From NCBI RefSeq assembly GCF_035222275.1, contig NC_085886.1, positions 434,001 through 498,000 on the forward strand: DNA of 64,000 nt, read 5' to 3'. The notes beneath the pieces were generated by a model. It did no database searches, was not told where the DNA came from, and was given only the letters and a program-made list of their open reading frames with translations. The DNA comes from Podospora bellae-mahoneyi. Lineage: Eukaryota > Ascomycota > Sordariomycetes > Sordariales > Podosporaceae. Shown here one piece after another: positions 24,061 through 33,414 of this stretch. The position numbers and the translations under genes are program-made. The stretch's first letter is position 1, and every line of letters starts with the position of its first letter.

Positions 24061-25731
24061 AAACTCGTACCTTTGAGGTACTAGGGAGACGGCCTCGGGA
24101 AGTGTGCTGCACATAGATTTCAGCCGTGGTGACATCAGTGAGATTTGCACTCCCAAGGGTGGGATGCGGCGATGGCCGCAAGAAGCTCGGTCCCAGTGAT
24201 GGCTGCATGGATGAAATGAGCGGTGGTTCAGCCGCGCGGCCGTGAACGCCATAGTTTCTCTGCCGTACGAGATCGCCTTGCCGTACGCTCGTAACCGCAA
24301 TATCGAATCCATTGGCGACGGCTGTCCGTCGAACGCGGCGATGGTCATAAACCGCTGGACCATTTCTCAAACCCGGTCGAAATGGCTCCTCGCGTTCTGC
24401 TGCGCTTCCTTCTGCGTTTCGCACTCGTCTCGGCGCTGCTCGATCTCGTCGTCCCGCTCCTGTTTGGCCCTGTACAACACCAACATCCGGGCCACCGTCA
24501 CAATGGCGGACAACCGGGGCGTATAAACCCACGTGCTCCTCCACCCGTGCGCGACATCGATCCCCAACACGGCCAAACCGCTATATAACGCGTTTTGAAA
24601 CTCGTTGTCGCTAATTGCATGTTCCAACAACGTGATGAAAAATTCCAACACGCATCGTTCTAACCCTCGCATACCTTGGCCATTTGCCGGGGCTCCGTCC
24701 GGGTCTAACCTATCCTCCCCTTCCTCGGCTGTTTCCTCGGCCCCCTCATCATCTCTGATCCCCGAATGTGGCCCCGGGTTCCCCGTCATCATACATGTGT
24801 ATGCGGCTTCTTGCAAATGCTTCCACGCCTGGGCCTGGTCTGTGGTGAACTGGTATGCCGGCCGTTGGTTCCGGATACTCCCCTCTCCTTGCCCGGCCTC
24901 GGGTCTGGGGCAACTCTCCCTCTCGCTGCTTCCTTCGTCTGGCTCCGATTCGCCGTCTGCTCCTATGTCTGCCGTGGACCCTGTAATATCTGCTGTTTCC
25001 GCTGTTTCTGCTGCTCCTGCGGCTTTCAAACGGCACGTCCGCCATATCTACGCCACTGCCGACTTCCACGATTCGGTGTACCGCTCCATCATCTGGCCCT
25101 TCTGCTCTTCGTGGAACAGCTTATCGTTCGGATCGCCACCTGCCTCCCGTCTGCGCCGGCGGGCTCGCTCGTACGTGCCGGCGCGACTTCAAATAACCGC
25201 TGTAACGCGCCGGTCTGGCCGAATCGCTGGCAACGGATGCCATCGATCCACGCTTCGCCTTCGCCGCTGGGTGCAACGGTGCCTGGCTTCCCACCGCGCG
25301 CGCACGCCCGTCCACCCATCCGTGTACGTCACCGCAATACATTTGGATGCCGTGCCTCGGTCGCCGAATATACCCGCATGGGCCGCGCCGTGGGACCCGG
25401 TCAACAAACACTTCTTGCCGTCCGTCCAAACTGGCAAATCCGGAACGGCGGCATCTTCTCGGCCGGGAAACCGGATGCGGTTGATATCTGATGATAAAAC
25501 GCTTTCTTTCTCCAACTCCAACGCCCGTTCGACGATTTGCCGCCGCTCCGGGTTTGGCAAATACCGGTGTTGTGTGTTAACGTGCGTCCGAACCGAACCG
25601 GGCAATACGGCGTGGTGGCACGACCTGCAAATGACAACCCGCTCCTGGCGTAACAACATGAACGTTTCGTCAAACGCAGGCATTTTGTGACGTATGTGTA
25701 TGTGATGGCTTGGGGTTTGCATGAGATGCAC
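24023..25731 (-). pseudogene. OrsD-like (DUF3505) repeat-family protein, frameshifted relic
   Basis: Reading the minus strand from about 25683, the protein starts MPAFDETFMLLRQERVVIC and has a zinc-finger-like CRSCHHAVLP...RTHVNTQHRYLP segment, as in OrsD-domain proteins. The expected continuation is found only by changing frame: MYCGDVHGWVDG near 25345 in a second frame, GIRCQRFGQTGALQRLFEV near 25240 in a third, then a long piece (25029-24367) and FDGQPSPMDSILRLRAYG near 24310. An in-frame stop interrupts the part before the 220-residue piece. OrsD-type proteins form large, often decayed multicopy families in fungal genomes. Several frame changes without splice sites indicate a pseudogene; a chain of sequencing errors is less likely. 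Confidence 0.65.
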
Positions 25732-26203
25732 TTTTGGGGGGGGTGGGGAGGGTAAACGGATTGCAATGCTTCTAATGTTTGTGATTCCTCTCTTCCGTGG
25801 ATTTTCCTCGGGCCTTGATATAAATATTATATGGAAATCCCTGTTTGTAGTTCACACCCTAGCTGGTTGGCGGGAAACGGGATGGGCGTTTGGCTTGAAG
25901 CTTGGCTTTGTTTTTTTCACCCTTTTTTCACCCCTTTTCTTTTGTTTTCCCCTTGGTGGTGTGGCCCGTGCGTTAACCCCAACTTTCCGCGTTAACCCCA
26001 TCTCTGCGTACACCGCGAACACGACGTCGGCGGACGATAGAAAAGACGGATTTGGCATTGCAGTAAAAGAACAAACTCTGGGAGCCAGATGGAAGTGCTA
26101 TGGTGCCAAGACGAGCGAGCACATCGCAGGATGCAATGTGCTAGGAGTGATCGGGCTCGGAGTCGGACGAGCACTTGAATGAAAGGAAAGATACATATAC
26201 GAA
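25732..26203. other. Repeat-derived DNA, no gene recognised
   Basis: Between the OrsD relic and the inverted-repeat nest. It contains T-rich runs (25905-25960) and a short plus-strand frame (25721-26182) with no recognisable domain. Its right end runs into sequence shared with the LTR-like element described next, so it may be part of that element. Confidence 0.35.
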
Positions 26204-26457
26204 GGAACTAGATAGCTTGTAGATAGTTCCGGAGTATGAAATCACAGCTTGTATTCACGGCATCTTTGTGCTTACATTGTGTGACGATCCCCTGTCCAGA
26301 ACCTCTGAAAGGGATTCCGGTTGAAGGCGAACTTCTAGATAATAGATCGGTGCAGCTAAACAGTGCACAACAAGATGTCTCGATGTAAACACTCAGGATA
26401 CCGTGAATACAAGCTGTGATTGCATACTGCGGAACTATCTACAAGCTATCTAGTTCC
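26204..26457. repeat. Inverted repeat pair A/A' (60 bp arms)
   Basis: The arm at about 26204-26263 (starting GGAACTAGATAGCTTGTAGA) recurs as its reverse complement at about 26398-26457 with only a few mismatches. The arms enclose the left arm of a second inverted repeat. The A sequence is the 3' end of an LTR-like unit, so the left copy is probably a truncated LTR of the same family in the plus orientation. Confidence 0.8.
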
Positions 26458-26760
26458 TCCATATATGTAGACCTAATGCCAAGACCTGGATCATTCTGTT
26501 TCTTTGTGGATCATGACTGACTCCCAAGATCATTCATGATCTCCTCATGCCCTGGATGATCCACTTCCTCTATTCTCCTCTCCTCTGATTGGTCACCGCG
26601 TCTCTACTTCCCAATTAGTTGTTCTTTTCGGGTGTCCACATCATATTCGTAACACATGGAGACATCTTGTTGTGCACTGCTTAGCTGCACCGATCCATTA
26701 TCTAGAAGTTCGCCTTCAACCGGTATCCCTTTCAAAGGTTCTGGTCAGGAGATCGTCACA
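26280..26760. repeat. Foldback/inverted-repeat element B/B' (about 105 bp arms), TGTGACGATC ends
   Basis: The sequence from 26280 (TGTGACGATCCCCTGTCCAG onward to about 26383) reappears as its reverse complement from 26760 down to 26655, about 90% identical by eye. A further GATCGTCACA copy follows at 26767-26776. The arms meet exactly at the borders of the LTR-like unit 26384-26654. It may be a MITE or foldback element into which an LTR was inserted, or two LTR-B units joined head to head. No clear target-site duplication was found. Confidence 0.7.
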
Positions 26761-26886
26761 ACAAGGGATCGTCACATTTTGGCAAACCAGTAAGAACCTC
26801 TGAAAGAATCCTCAACTTCAGAGGTCTCCGAAACTATCTGAACAGAGATTGAGGATGAAAAGCCTCTGAAAGAACCTCTGAAAGCT
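26299..26886 (+). repeat. Dispersed ACCTCTGAAAG motif
   Basis: The 11-mer ACCTCTGAAAG or a one-base variant occurs near 26299, 26794, 26862 and 26876, all on the plus strand and all in the non-coding stretch downstream of the NLR gene. It may be a remnant of tandem amplification inside the repeat element. Confidence 0.5.
26384..26654 (-). mobile_element. Solo LTR-like unit
   Basis: On the minus strand this 271-bp unit begins TGTTACGAATATGATG and ends GAGTGTTTACA, that is TG...CA, as LTRs do. Its last ~60 bp match the truncated copy at 26204-26278. No coding region or matching second LTR in the same orientation is adjacent, so it is read as a solo LTR. Flanking 5-mers (CTCGA and CATGG) do not match, so the target-site duplication is lost or the borders arose by recombination. 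Confidence 0.55.
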
Positions 26887-26927
26887 TCAAGCCACAACGC
26901 CCATAACGCTCACAGGTGCGAAGAAAA

Positions 26928-26971
26928 GAACCTTCTATCACCGCGCACTGGCCAACACGCTCAGCCATATT
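26928..26971 (+). repeat. LTR fragment shared with 33595-33639
   Basis: This 44-bp stretch (GAACCTTCTATCACCGCGCA onward) matches 33595-33639, inside the solo LTR to the right of the NLR/DUF6601 pair, with about four differences and in the same orientation. It is a truncated LTR piece 60 bp beyond the NLR stop codon. Confidence 0.75.
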
Positions 26972-27031
26972 AGGTAAGATAAGATAGGATGCAGCATTCG
27001 ATTACGCCGACACATGAAACAAAAACCCATT

Positions 27032-30000
27032 CTAACTACTCCACTTAGCTACGGTGGCCAGAGACTTTTGTGTGTATGGATGCTCGTCGCCAAGCACTCG
27101 CTGCCGAGCTTGAGCACAGTTCTTCATCAGTGCTAAAGCGTCTGCATGTCGTCCTTGGCTTTTCCAAGTAAAAGCGAGGTTGGCCATGCTCGTCAGCGTA
27201 TCTGGGTGATCGGCCCCAAGCTTGATCTTCCGAGTCTCCATCACCTGCACCTCCAGCTTCTCGGCCTCCTCCCACCGGCCCTGGTTGCTGTATGTTAACG
27301 CTAGGTTGGCCATGCTCGTCAGCGTATCTGGGTGATCGGCCCCAAGCTTGATCTTCCGAGTCTCCATCACCTGCACCTCCAGCTTCTCGGCCTCCTCCCA
27401 CCGGCCCTGGTTGCTGTATGTTAACGCTAGGTTGCCCATGCTCGTCAGCGTATCTGGGTGATCGGCCCCAAGCTTGATCTTCCGAGTCTCCATCACCTGC
27501 ACCTCCAGCTTCTCGGCCTCCTCCCACCGGCCCTGGTTCCTATATGTCGACGCTAGGTTGCCCATGCTCGTCAGCGTATCTGGGTGATCGGCCCTAAGCT
27601 TGGTCTTCCGAGTCTCCATCACCTGCACCTCCAGCTTCTCGGCCTCCTCCCACCGACCCTGATTGCTGTATGTTAACGCTAGGTTGCCCATGCTCGTCAG
27701 CGTATCTGGGTGATCGGCCCCAAGCTTAGTCTTCCGAGTCTCCATCACCTGCACCTCCAGCTTCTCGGCCTCCTCCCACCGGCCCTGGTTGCTGTATGTT
27801 AACGCTAGGTTGCCCATGCTCCTCAGCGTATCTAGGTGATCGGCCCCAAGCTTGGTCTTCCGAGTCTCCATCACCTGCACCTCCAGCTTCTCGGCCTCCT
27901 CCCACCGGCCCTGGTTCCTGTATGTCGACGCTAGGTTGCCCATGCTCGTCAGCGTATCTAGGTGATCGGCCCCAAGCTTGGTCTTACTCTTCTCCATCAC
28001 CTGCACCTCCAGCTTCTCGGCCTCCTCCCAACGGCCCTGGTTCCAAAATGTCGACGCTAGGTTGCCCATGCTCCTCAGCGTATCTGGGTGATCGGCCCCA
28101 AGCTTGGTCTTACTCGTCTCCATCACCTGCACCTCCAGCTTCTCGGCCTCCTCCCACCGGCCCTGGTTGCTGTATGTTAACGCTAGGTTGCCCATGCTCC
28201 TCAGCGTATCTGGGTGATCGGCCCCAAGCTTAGTCTTCCGAGTCTCCATCACCTGCACCTCCAGCTTCTCGGCCTCCTCCCAACGGCCCTGGTTCCAAAA
28301 TGTCGACGCTAGGTTGCCCATGCTCCTCAGCGTATCTTGGTGATCGGCCCCAAGCTTGGTCTTACTCGTCTCCATCACCTGCACCTCCAGCTTCTCGGCC
28401 TCCTCCCACCGGCCCTGGTTGCTGTATGTTAACGCTAGGTTGCCCATGCTCCTCAGCGTATCTGGGTGATCGGCCCCAAGCTTAGTCTTCCGAGTCTCCA
28501 TCACCTGCACCTCCAGCTTCTCGGCCTCCTCCCACCGGCCCTGGTTGCTGTATGTTAACGCTAGGTTGCCCATGCTCCTCAGCGTATCTAGGTGATCGGC
28601 CCCAAGCTTGGTCTTACTCGTCTCCATCACCTGCACCTCCAGCTTCTCGGCCTCCTCCCACCGGCCCTGGCTGCTGTATGTCGACGCTAGGTTGCCCATG
28701 CTCGTCAGCGTATCTGGGTGAACGGCCCCAAGCTTGGTCTTGCAAGTCTCCATCACCTGTACAAACAGCTTCTCGGCCTCCTCCCAACGGCCCTGGTTCC
28801 AAAATGTCAACGCTAGGTTGCCCATGCTCGTCAGCGTATCTAGGTGATCGGCCCCAAGCTTGGTCTTCCGAGTCTCCATCACCTGCACCTCCAGCTTCTC
28901 GGCCTCCTCCCACCGGCCCTGGTTCCTGTATGTCGACGCTATGTTGCCCATGCTCGTCAGCGTATCTGGGTGATCGGCCCCAAGCTTAGTCTTCCGAGTC
29001 TCCATCACCTGCACAAACAGCTTCTCGGCCTCCTCCCACCGGCCTTCGTGGTAATATATTCTTCCTATTGTCGCCCCGATGAAACTTGGATATCTCAAAA
29101 AATACTCCCGTTCATGGCCATCATCCCCACAAATATCTGGCAAGTGTCCAACTAGATGTCGACGGAACTCAGGCTGTTCCTCGTCGATGTTCTGACAGCA
29201 TGCTGCCAAAACAAATACCATATACCACTGCCGCCATGGCCAGCTTCGGTGGCTTAGCATTGCCCGCCAACGAACCAGGCCATGCATTGTCACACCAGCC
29301 CACCCCCCGTCGACTCGCTGCAACAAGCTATAACGGAGCAGTAGACGGCAGCCCTGTTGATATCGAAAACCATCCCATTTTTCTCCAGCGAGTGGAAGGA
29401 ATTGCTGGAGTTCAAAGGGCATCCCTTCGCTCTCCTCTTCCCCCATATTAGCCTTGACTTTTTCCATGCCAAGACTGGCCAGACGAAACATCTCATCCTG
29501 GATAATACCGCCCTTAAAATGTGCAAGAAACGTCAGCAATACATCAGGTCGCAGGCCTTTATTTTCCATCGCGATTTTCTCAAGCGTGGTGTCCCATACT
29601 GTCCACACCGTCTTCTCCGTCGCCAATAACCCTCTAAAAAAGTTTATCCGGAGGAGCTCGTCGCGGTGCCTCTCATAGTCCGCGAGGTATCGCTGCAAAG
29701 CCTTGTCAGAAGGAGAATGGCTACCGATATAGGCGCCAGCAATATCAATGGCAAGTACTAAGAATTCCAGCTTTTTCACCACCCTATCACAGTCGTCTTT
29801 GATGCTCCCAGGGGCCAGCTCTTCGTCGAGTTGCAGATGTCGGAGGAGAAGCGCCCTCCCTTCCGGTGGCGACATGTCGCCAACACGGACCGATTCGCAG
29901 GTCCCGCCGACTAACTTGGTACTTTGCTCGTCTCGGCTGGTAATAATAACCCTTCCTCGGTTTCCCCTCGGCATGACCTTCTGGATCCCCCAGCTAACGT

Positions 30001-31620
30001 CGTCGGCATTATCCACAATCACTAGCCATTCATCATCCGCCTCACTTCGGTCGCAAAGCCATCTAAGTACTGCCCGGACCCCTGCATCCGTAATAATCGA
30101 TCCTTGGTTTTCACCACCCTCCACTGTGAGTCCCAGCTCCGCAGCACATATCTTAAAGCTAGATCGTACTGTCTCCTCGTCCGTCGCGTCTATCCAGAGA
30201 ATCGGGTTGTAATCATGTTTGTGCTTCTCGGCGTAGTCCAGCGCTACCTGCGACTTACCAACACCGCCCAATCCGTAAACAGAGACTGCATATGGAACGC
30301 TTGCTTTCTCATGCCTTATCTGCAACTTCTGCTCGAGTTCCGCCGACAGTCCGACCCGCTCCGTATAGGTACCTACCCTCCCGAGCGGTACAGCGTAGTG
30401 ATGCTTCACTGGCCGAGCGGAGGCTCTCACTGATTCGGTGAGTTTCGAAAGTATTGACTGATAGCTTTCGTTCTTCGACGGAAATTTGTTGAGCCCATAG
30501 TGATCGACCGATAGCCCAATGTTTCGAACATTTCGGCCCTCATATGTGGCGGATTGCTCATTCACACACTGTGTCTGCTATTAGCGCTCCATCCATGCTA
30601 ACATCCGACATACTTACAAATCGCTCTAGCGGAACGAACCATAGCCGAAGAATACGTGTCGGCCGCTTCTCAAAGAAGTTAAACACACGCAAATCGTCTG
30701 GAGCCACCGCCATAAAATCCTTATGCAAGTCGTGCAGCGAAAATGAATCATACTCCAAATCGGCCAGGATTGACGGGTTCGACCCGAGAGGCTGGAGGGC
30801 CTTTGCCGCAAGCCAACCCCATAGGCCGAAACTGGTCCCGCGATGCGGCGTACCCAGGAAGATAATTGTTTGAGCATGCTCCGCGACGTGGCCAAAGTCT
30901 CGACTCGCTCGGGCTTGAACAAGTGCCTTGTAGAAGTTAGGCACGTCGTTATCACAAGTGGTTTCTAGCTTACCCGTTTAACCACGAGCCCCCCATAACT
31001 ATGTGCTACAAAGATCAAGCTCCGGCTTTGCTCCTAGAGTTGGAGCGCGTTAGCAGTGCCCCAAGAGTCGAGTCCAAAGCTGGGTCTATCTTCACACCCA
31101 CCGTCTCGGACATCCGGATCCCTCCAATATACTCAAGCAGTTCATTCCCAAGGTTTGTCAACCGTGTGTGCACCGCATCCCTCTTCCAGTATGAATCGTA
31201 GTTGTAAAAGAATAGGCGGACATCTCTGTTGACCGCCGGAAGGAGGTCACTAGGGAGAAAGTCGCTGACCCAGTTCACAAACTGCTCGTTGTCCGTCGCC
31301 GCTTCTTCAGGTATATCGGCCGTCGTCGCTTGTCTCGTCGCATGTTTCGTCGCCCGCCATGTCGAGTCGGGGTTGGACCCTAGGCCGTGTACAAAGATAA
31401 TACTGCCTCTGTCAGAAAGCTTCACTTGTAGTAGCGCTAGATGTGCCTACTCAATCCCGTCCGCCCTCGTCGGTAAATCACTGGCGCACGCTGGGACGAG
31501 CTCAAATCTTGATTTCGGAGCTTGGTCGGAGTTGAGTCGGCTGGGGATGCTCTTCGTGGCTCGGTAATAGAGGACTGCAATCGAGAGCAGGAAGATGACC
31601 AGGTATATAGCTAGGCCCAT
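27032..31620 (-). CDS. Membrane-anchored alpha/beta-hydrolase NB-ARC TPR NLR protein
   Basis: Five exons (31620-31482, 31424-31102, 31033-30974, 30926-30618, 30568-27032) give 1455 aa. An N-terminal hydrophobic segment (about 3-20) precedes a PGAP1/SesB-like hydrolase: FVHGLGSN after residue 55, nucleophile elbow AHSYGG with Ser166, GTPHRG at 199-204, and a candidate catalytic His300 in VDHYG. The NB-ARC NTPase follows: P-loop GLGGVGKS (376-383), Walker B LVIVDNADD (459-467) and an IITSRD sensor. The C-terminus is an array of 15 42-residue TPR units and one degenerate unit. The A of the ATG codon of MKLSDRG comes from exon 1, so that exon is needed. Fungal NLRs of this class act in allorecognition or immunity: ligand binding by the repeats is thought to trigger the N-terminal effector. 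It is head to head with the DUF6601 gene. Confidence 0.88.
27155..29044 (-). repeat. 15 tandem 126-bp TPR-coding repeats
   Basis: Fifteen consecutive 126-bp units, each coding for a 42-residue TPR (consensus start GRWEEAEKL, then KTKLGADHPDTL), are almost identical at DNA level and in register. Differences concentrate at few codons: unit positions 10 (E/F), 17 (R/S/C/K), 19 (T/I), 26 (P/L/Q), 30 (T/R), 37 (L/S/F) and 39-40. Such internal identity implies recent duplication or gene conversion, as in the high-identity repeats of HNWD-type NLRs. The repeat count may be misassembled or polymorphic. Confidence 0.93.
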
Positions 31621-31997
31621 CGCGGCTCGGCTAGCTTCGTCCTAGGGGGCCGGTACCCATGCGGTCGCGGTGGGGATGACGGGTGTGAGGAGTGTTGTGG
31701 TACTAGCACTAGGCTTGTAACAATAGGCAAATATGGTGTAATTCAACTTATAAAAAGGTCCTCGGTGGTCACAGGCCGTGGCACTTCTCTCACAGAGTTG
31801 TCTGGGTGAGCGGGGTAGGGCCGATACAAAATGATAAAGATAGGGCGAAATACAGGCCAACGAAAATCTTCGTTTGGTTAACCAGAGGCGGCTGCGTGGC
31901 AAGTCGTTACGGGTCCAATCAGATGAAGGCCTGCAATATGCACAGCCCCCCGGATCTGTGGTTTGGTGAAATTCCCCTCACAAAGACGCCCTTGGAC
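31621..31997. promoter_or_regulatory. Shared promoter region between NLR and DUF6601 genes
   Basis: 377 bp separate the two divergent start codons. A TATA element (CTTATAAAAAG, 31747-31757) lies 130 bp from the NLR start; because TTATAA is self-complementary it could serve either direction. A short upstream ATG at 31830 opens a small frame ahead of the DUF6601 start. Function as a bidirectional promoter is inferred. Confidence 0.45.
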
Positions 31998-33086
31998 ATG
32001 TCCGCCGCTCAGCTTAACCATCAAAAATACCAAATGTCTAGTCATTCCCATATTCCTTTCCCTCCATCCTCCGCTCCGAACAGAGATTGTCTCAGCCCTT
32101 ACGATGAAGTGACTGTTCAGAATGCGCAATCCGAGCCAGATAATAAGGCGGGGCCTATAACGCATGTTCCAGGAGAGCCCGCTGTCAGACTACTCCCCGA
32201 CCAAGTCCGCATTCATATCTCGAGTCACCTGGATACTCCGCTTCTCGATGAGCTTTACGAAAATCTCTGGCTTGTGGCGAGGAAATGCGGTCGAAACATT
32301 GACCCGCTCCATACACAAAAGGTCAAAGGTCGAAGCATTGTCCCTACCGAGGATCCTAGGCTCCATCTCACCTGGCACCGGGACAGGATCTATATAAAGC
32401 CTGTTCCAGTGTTCCTTCTCAACTATCAATTTTGGACAACATATCTACAGACCTCGACGCAGGACTCATCTCGTGGGATGCCCAACGAGTTGGGCTTCGA
32501 CAGCTCGATTGCGACTGGATTCTTGCGGTCATATGCTTTGCTCGTGCCGCACCGTCTGGATTTCGAATTAGCTAAAGAGGCTCACCTTATCCCTGGCGAC
32601 GTGGAGAACTGGCTTCAATGGTCGAAATTCATCTGCCATTTCTATCACCTCTCTGATGAGAAAGTTGCGAAGCGATATCACTACGGACAGCTGCGCCTCT
32701 CGTGGCTGAACTGGGCCGTCCGCGTGTTCCGCCCACAGCACGCGCGAACTTTGTGGTTCTACGAGGTCCCGCATTGGTCTCTCACCGCTTATGTGGCGAG
32801 AGTGACCGTACCTCTACTGTTCTTGTTTGCCGGTATATCCCTCGCTCTATCATCAATGCAAGTTGCACTCTCGGTGCCGACAGACGACCCGTGGTTTCAT
32901 GGACTAGGAGAGTCTAAACTACAAAATATCGGCCGGGCGTTCTGGGTGTTCTCTATTGCTGTAATACTGGGTTGGGCAGCTATAGGGGCCCTCTTACTCG
33001 GCATTCCAATTGCTATCCTGGTGTGGCAAGTTTCATGGGGGTTTATGAGAGAGAAGAAACGACGGGCGGGCATTTCTGCGGGGTAA
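31998..33086 (+). CDS. DUF6601 family membrane protein
   Basis: A single exon of 362 aa from the ATG at 31998 (other in-frame ATGs at 31923, 31938 and 32034 are possible). After a Pro/Ser-rich N-terminus the conserved region runs from LLPDQVRIH through DELYENLWLVARK...NIDPLH and LHLTWHRDRIYIKP to KRYHYGQLRLSWLNW. Two strong transmembrane segments follow (VTVPLLFLFAGISLALSS and a C-terminal WVFSIAVILGWAAIGALLLG) and a basic tail EKKRR. I recognise this as the fungal DUF6601 family, whose function is unknown. Head-to-head placement with the NLR gene suggests co-regulation, possibly a membrane partner or guarded protein, but that is inference. An LTR-like sequence begins 20 bp after the stop codon. 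Confidence 0.8.
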   Translation: MSAAQLNHQKYQMSSHSHIPFPPSSAPNRDCLSPYDEVTVQNAQSEPDNKAGPITHVPGEPAVRLLPDQVRIHISSHLDTPLLDELYENLWLVARKCGRNIDPLHTQKVKGRSIVPTEDPRLHLTWHRDRIYIKPVPVFLLNYQFWTTYLQTSTQDSSRGMPNELGFDSSIATGFLRSYALLVPHRLDFELAKEAHLIPGDVENWLQWSKFICHFYHLSDEKVAKRYHYGQLRLSWLNWAVRVFRPQHARTLWFYEVPHWSLTAYVARVTVPLLFLFAGISLALSSMQVALSVPTDDPWFHGLGESKLQNIGRAFWVFSIAVILGWAAIGALLLGIPIAILVWQVSWGFMREKKRRAGISAG

Positions 33087-33106
33087 AATTCTTTATGGAT
33101 GCAGAA

Positions 33107-33210
33107 TGTAATGGTCTTAAGGTAGTGTATTACAACGAGCTTGGCCATCTCTACGAGTACACTGAGCTTGGAGAAGAAAATAGAAGGAGAAGATTTGACA
33201 CTATGAGCAT
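33107..33210 (+). repeat. LTR-like 5' end, inverted relative to the solo LTR
   Basis: Starts TGTAATGGTCTTAAGG and resembles, in inverted orientation, the first ~100 bp of the solo LTR read from 33749 downward. A TATA-like GTATATAAATAA at about 33319 lies further along on the same strand, as in an LTR promoter. The 3' end and any target-site duplication could not be placed; the unit may reach about 33405. Confidence 0.6.
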
Positions 33211-33414
33211 CTAATATTTCACGAAGGACAAGGCTACTAATAGTAGATTATTGTATGATCATTGATTTTAGGGTGTAGAAAGAAAGGAAGAAATGGCCTA
33301 ACGACCGATGACTGGGAAGGTATATAAATAAGTGATTGCTTTGTCTGGTTAAAACTTTGTAGAATCTCTGTAAATTCCTCGTTCTCTGCTTCCTGTAGCT
33401 ATGCTTTTAGCGTT

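Noticed and set aside
24605-25690. 361-codon plus-strand frame across the OrsD relic
   Set aside because: Antisense of the GC-rich relic; the minus strand carries the recognisable segments.
27045-28989. Repetitive plus- and minus-strand frames over the TPR array (Cys/Ser/Pro-rich repeats)
   Set aside because: Shadow frames of the 126-bp repeats; they disappear once the NLR frame is accepted. The repeats are also not a CRISPR array: they are coding, contiguous and have no spacers.
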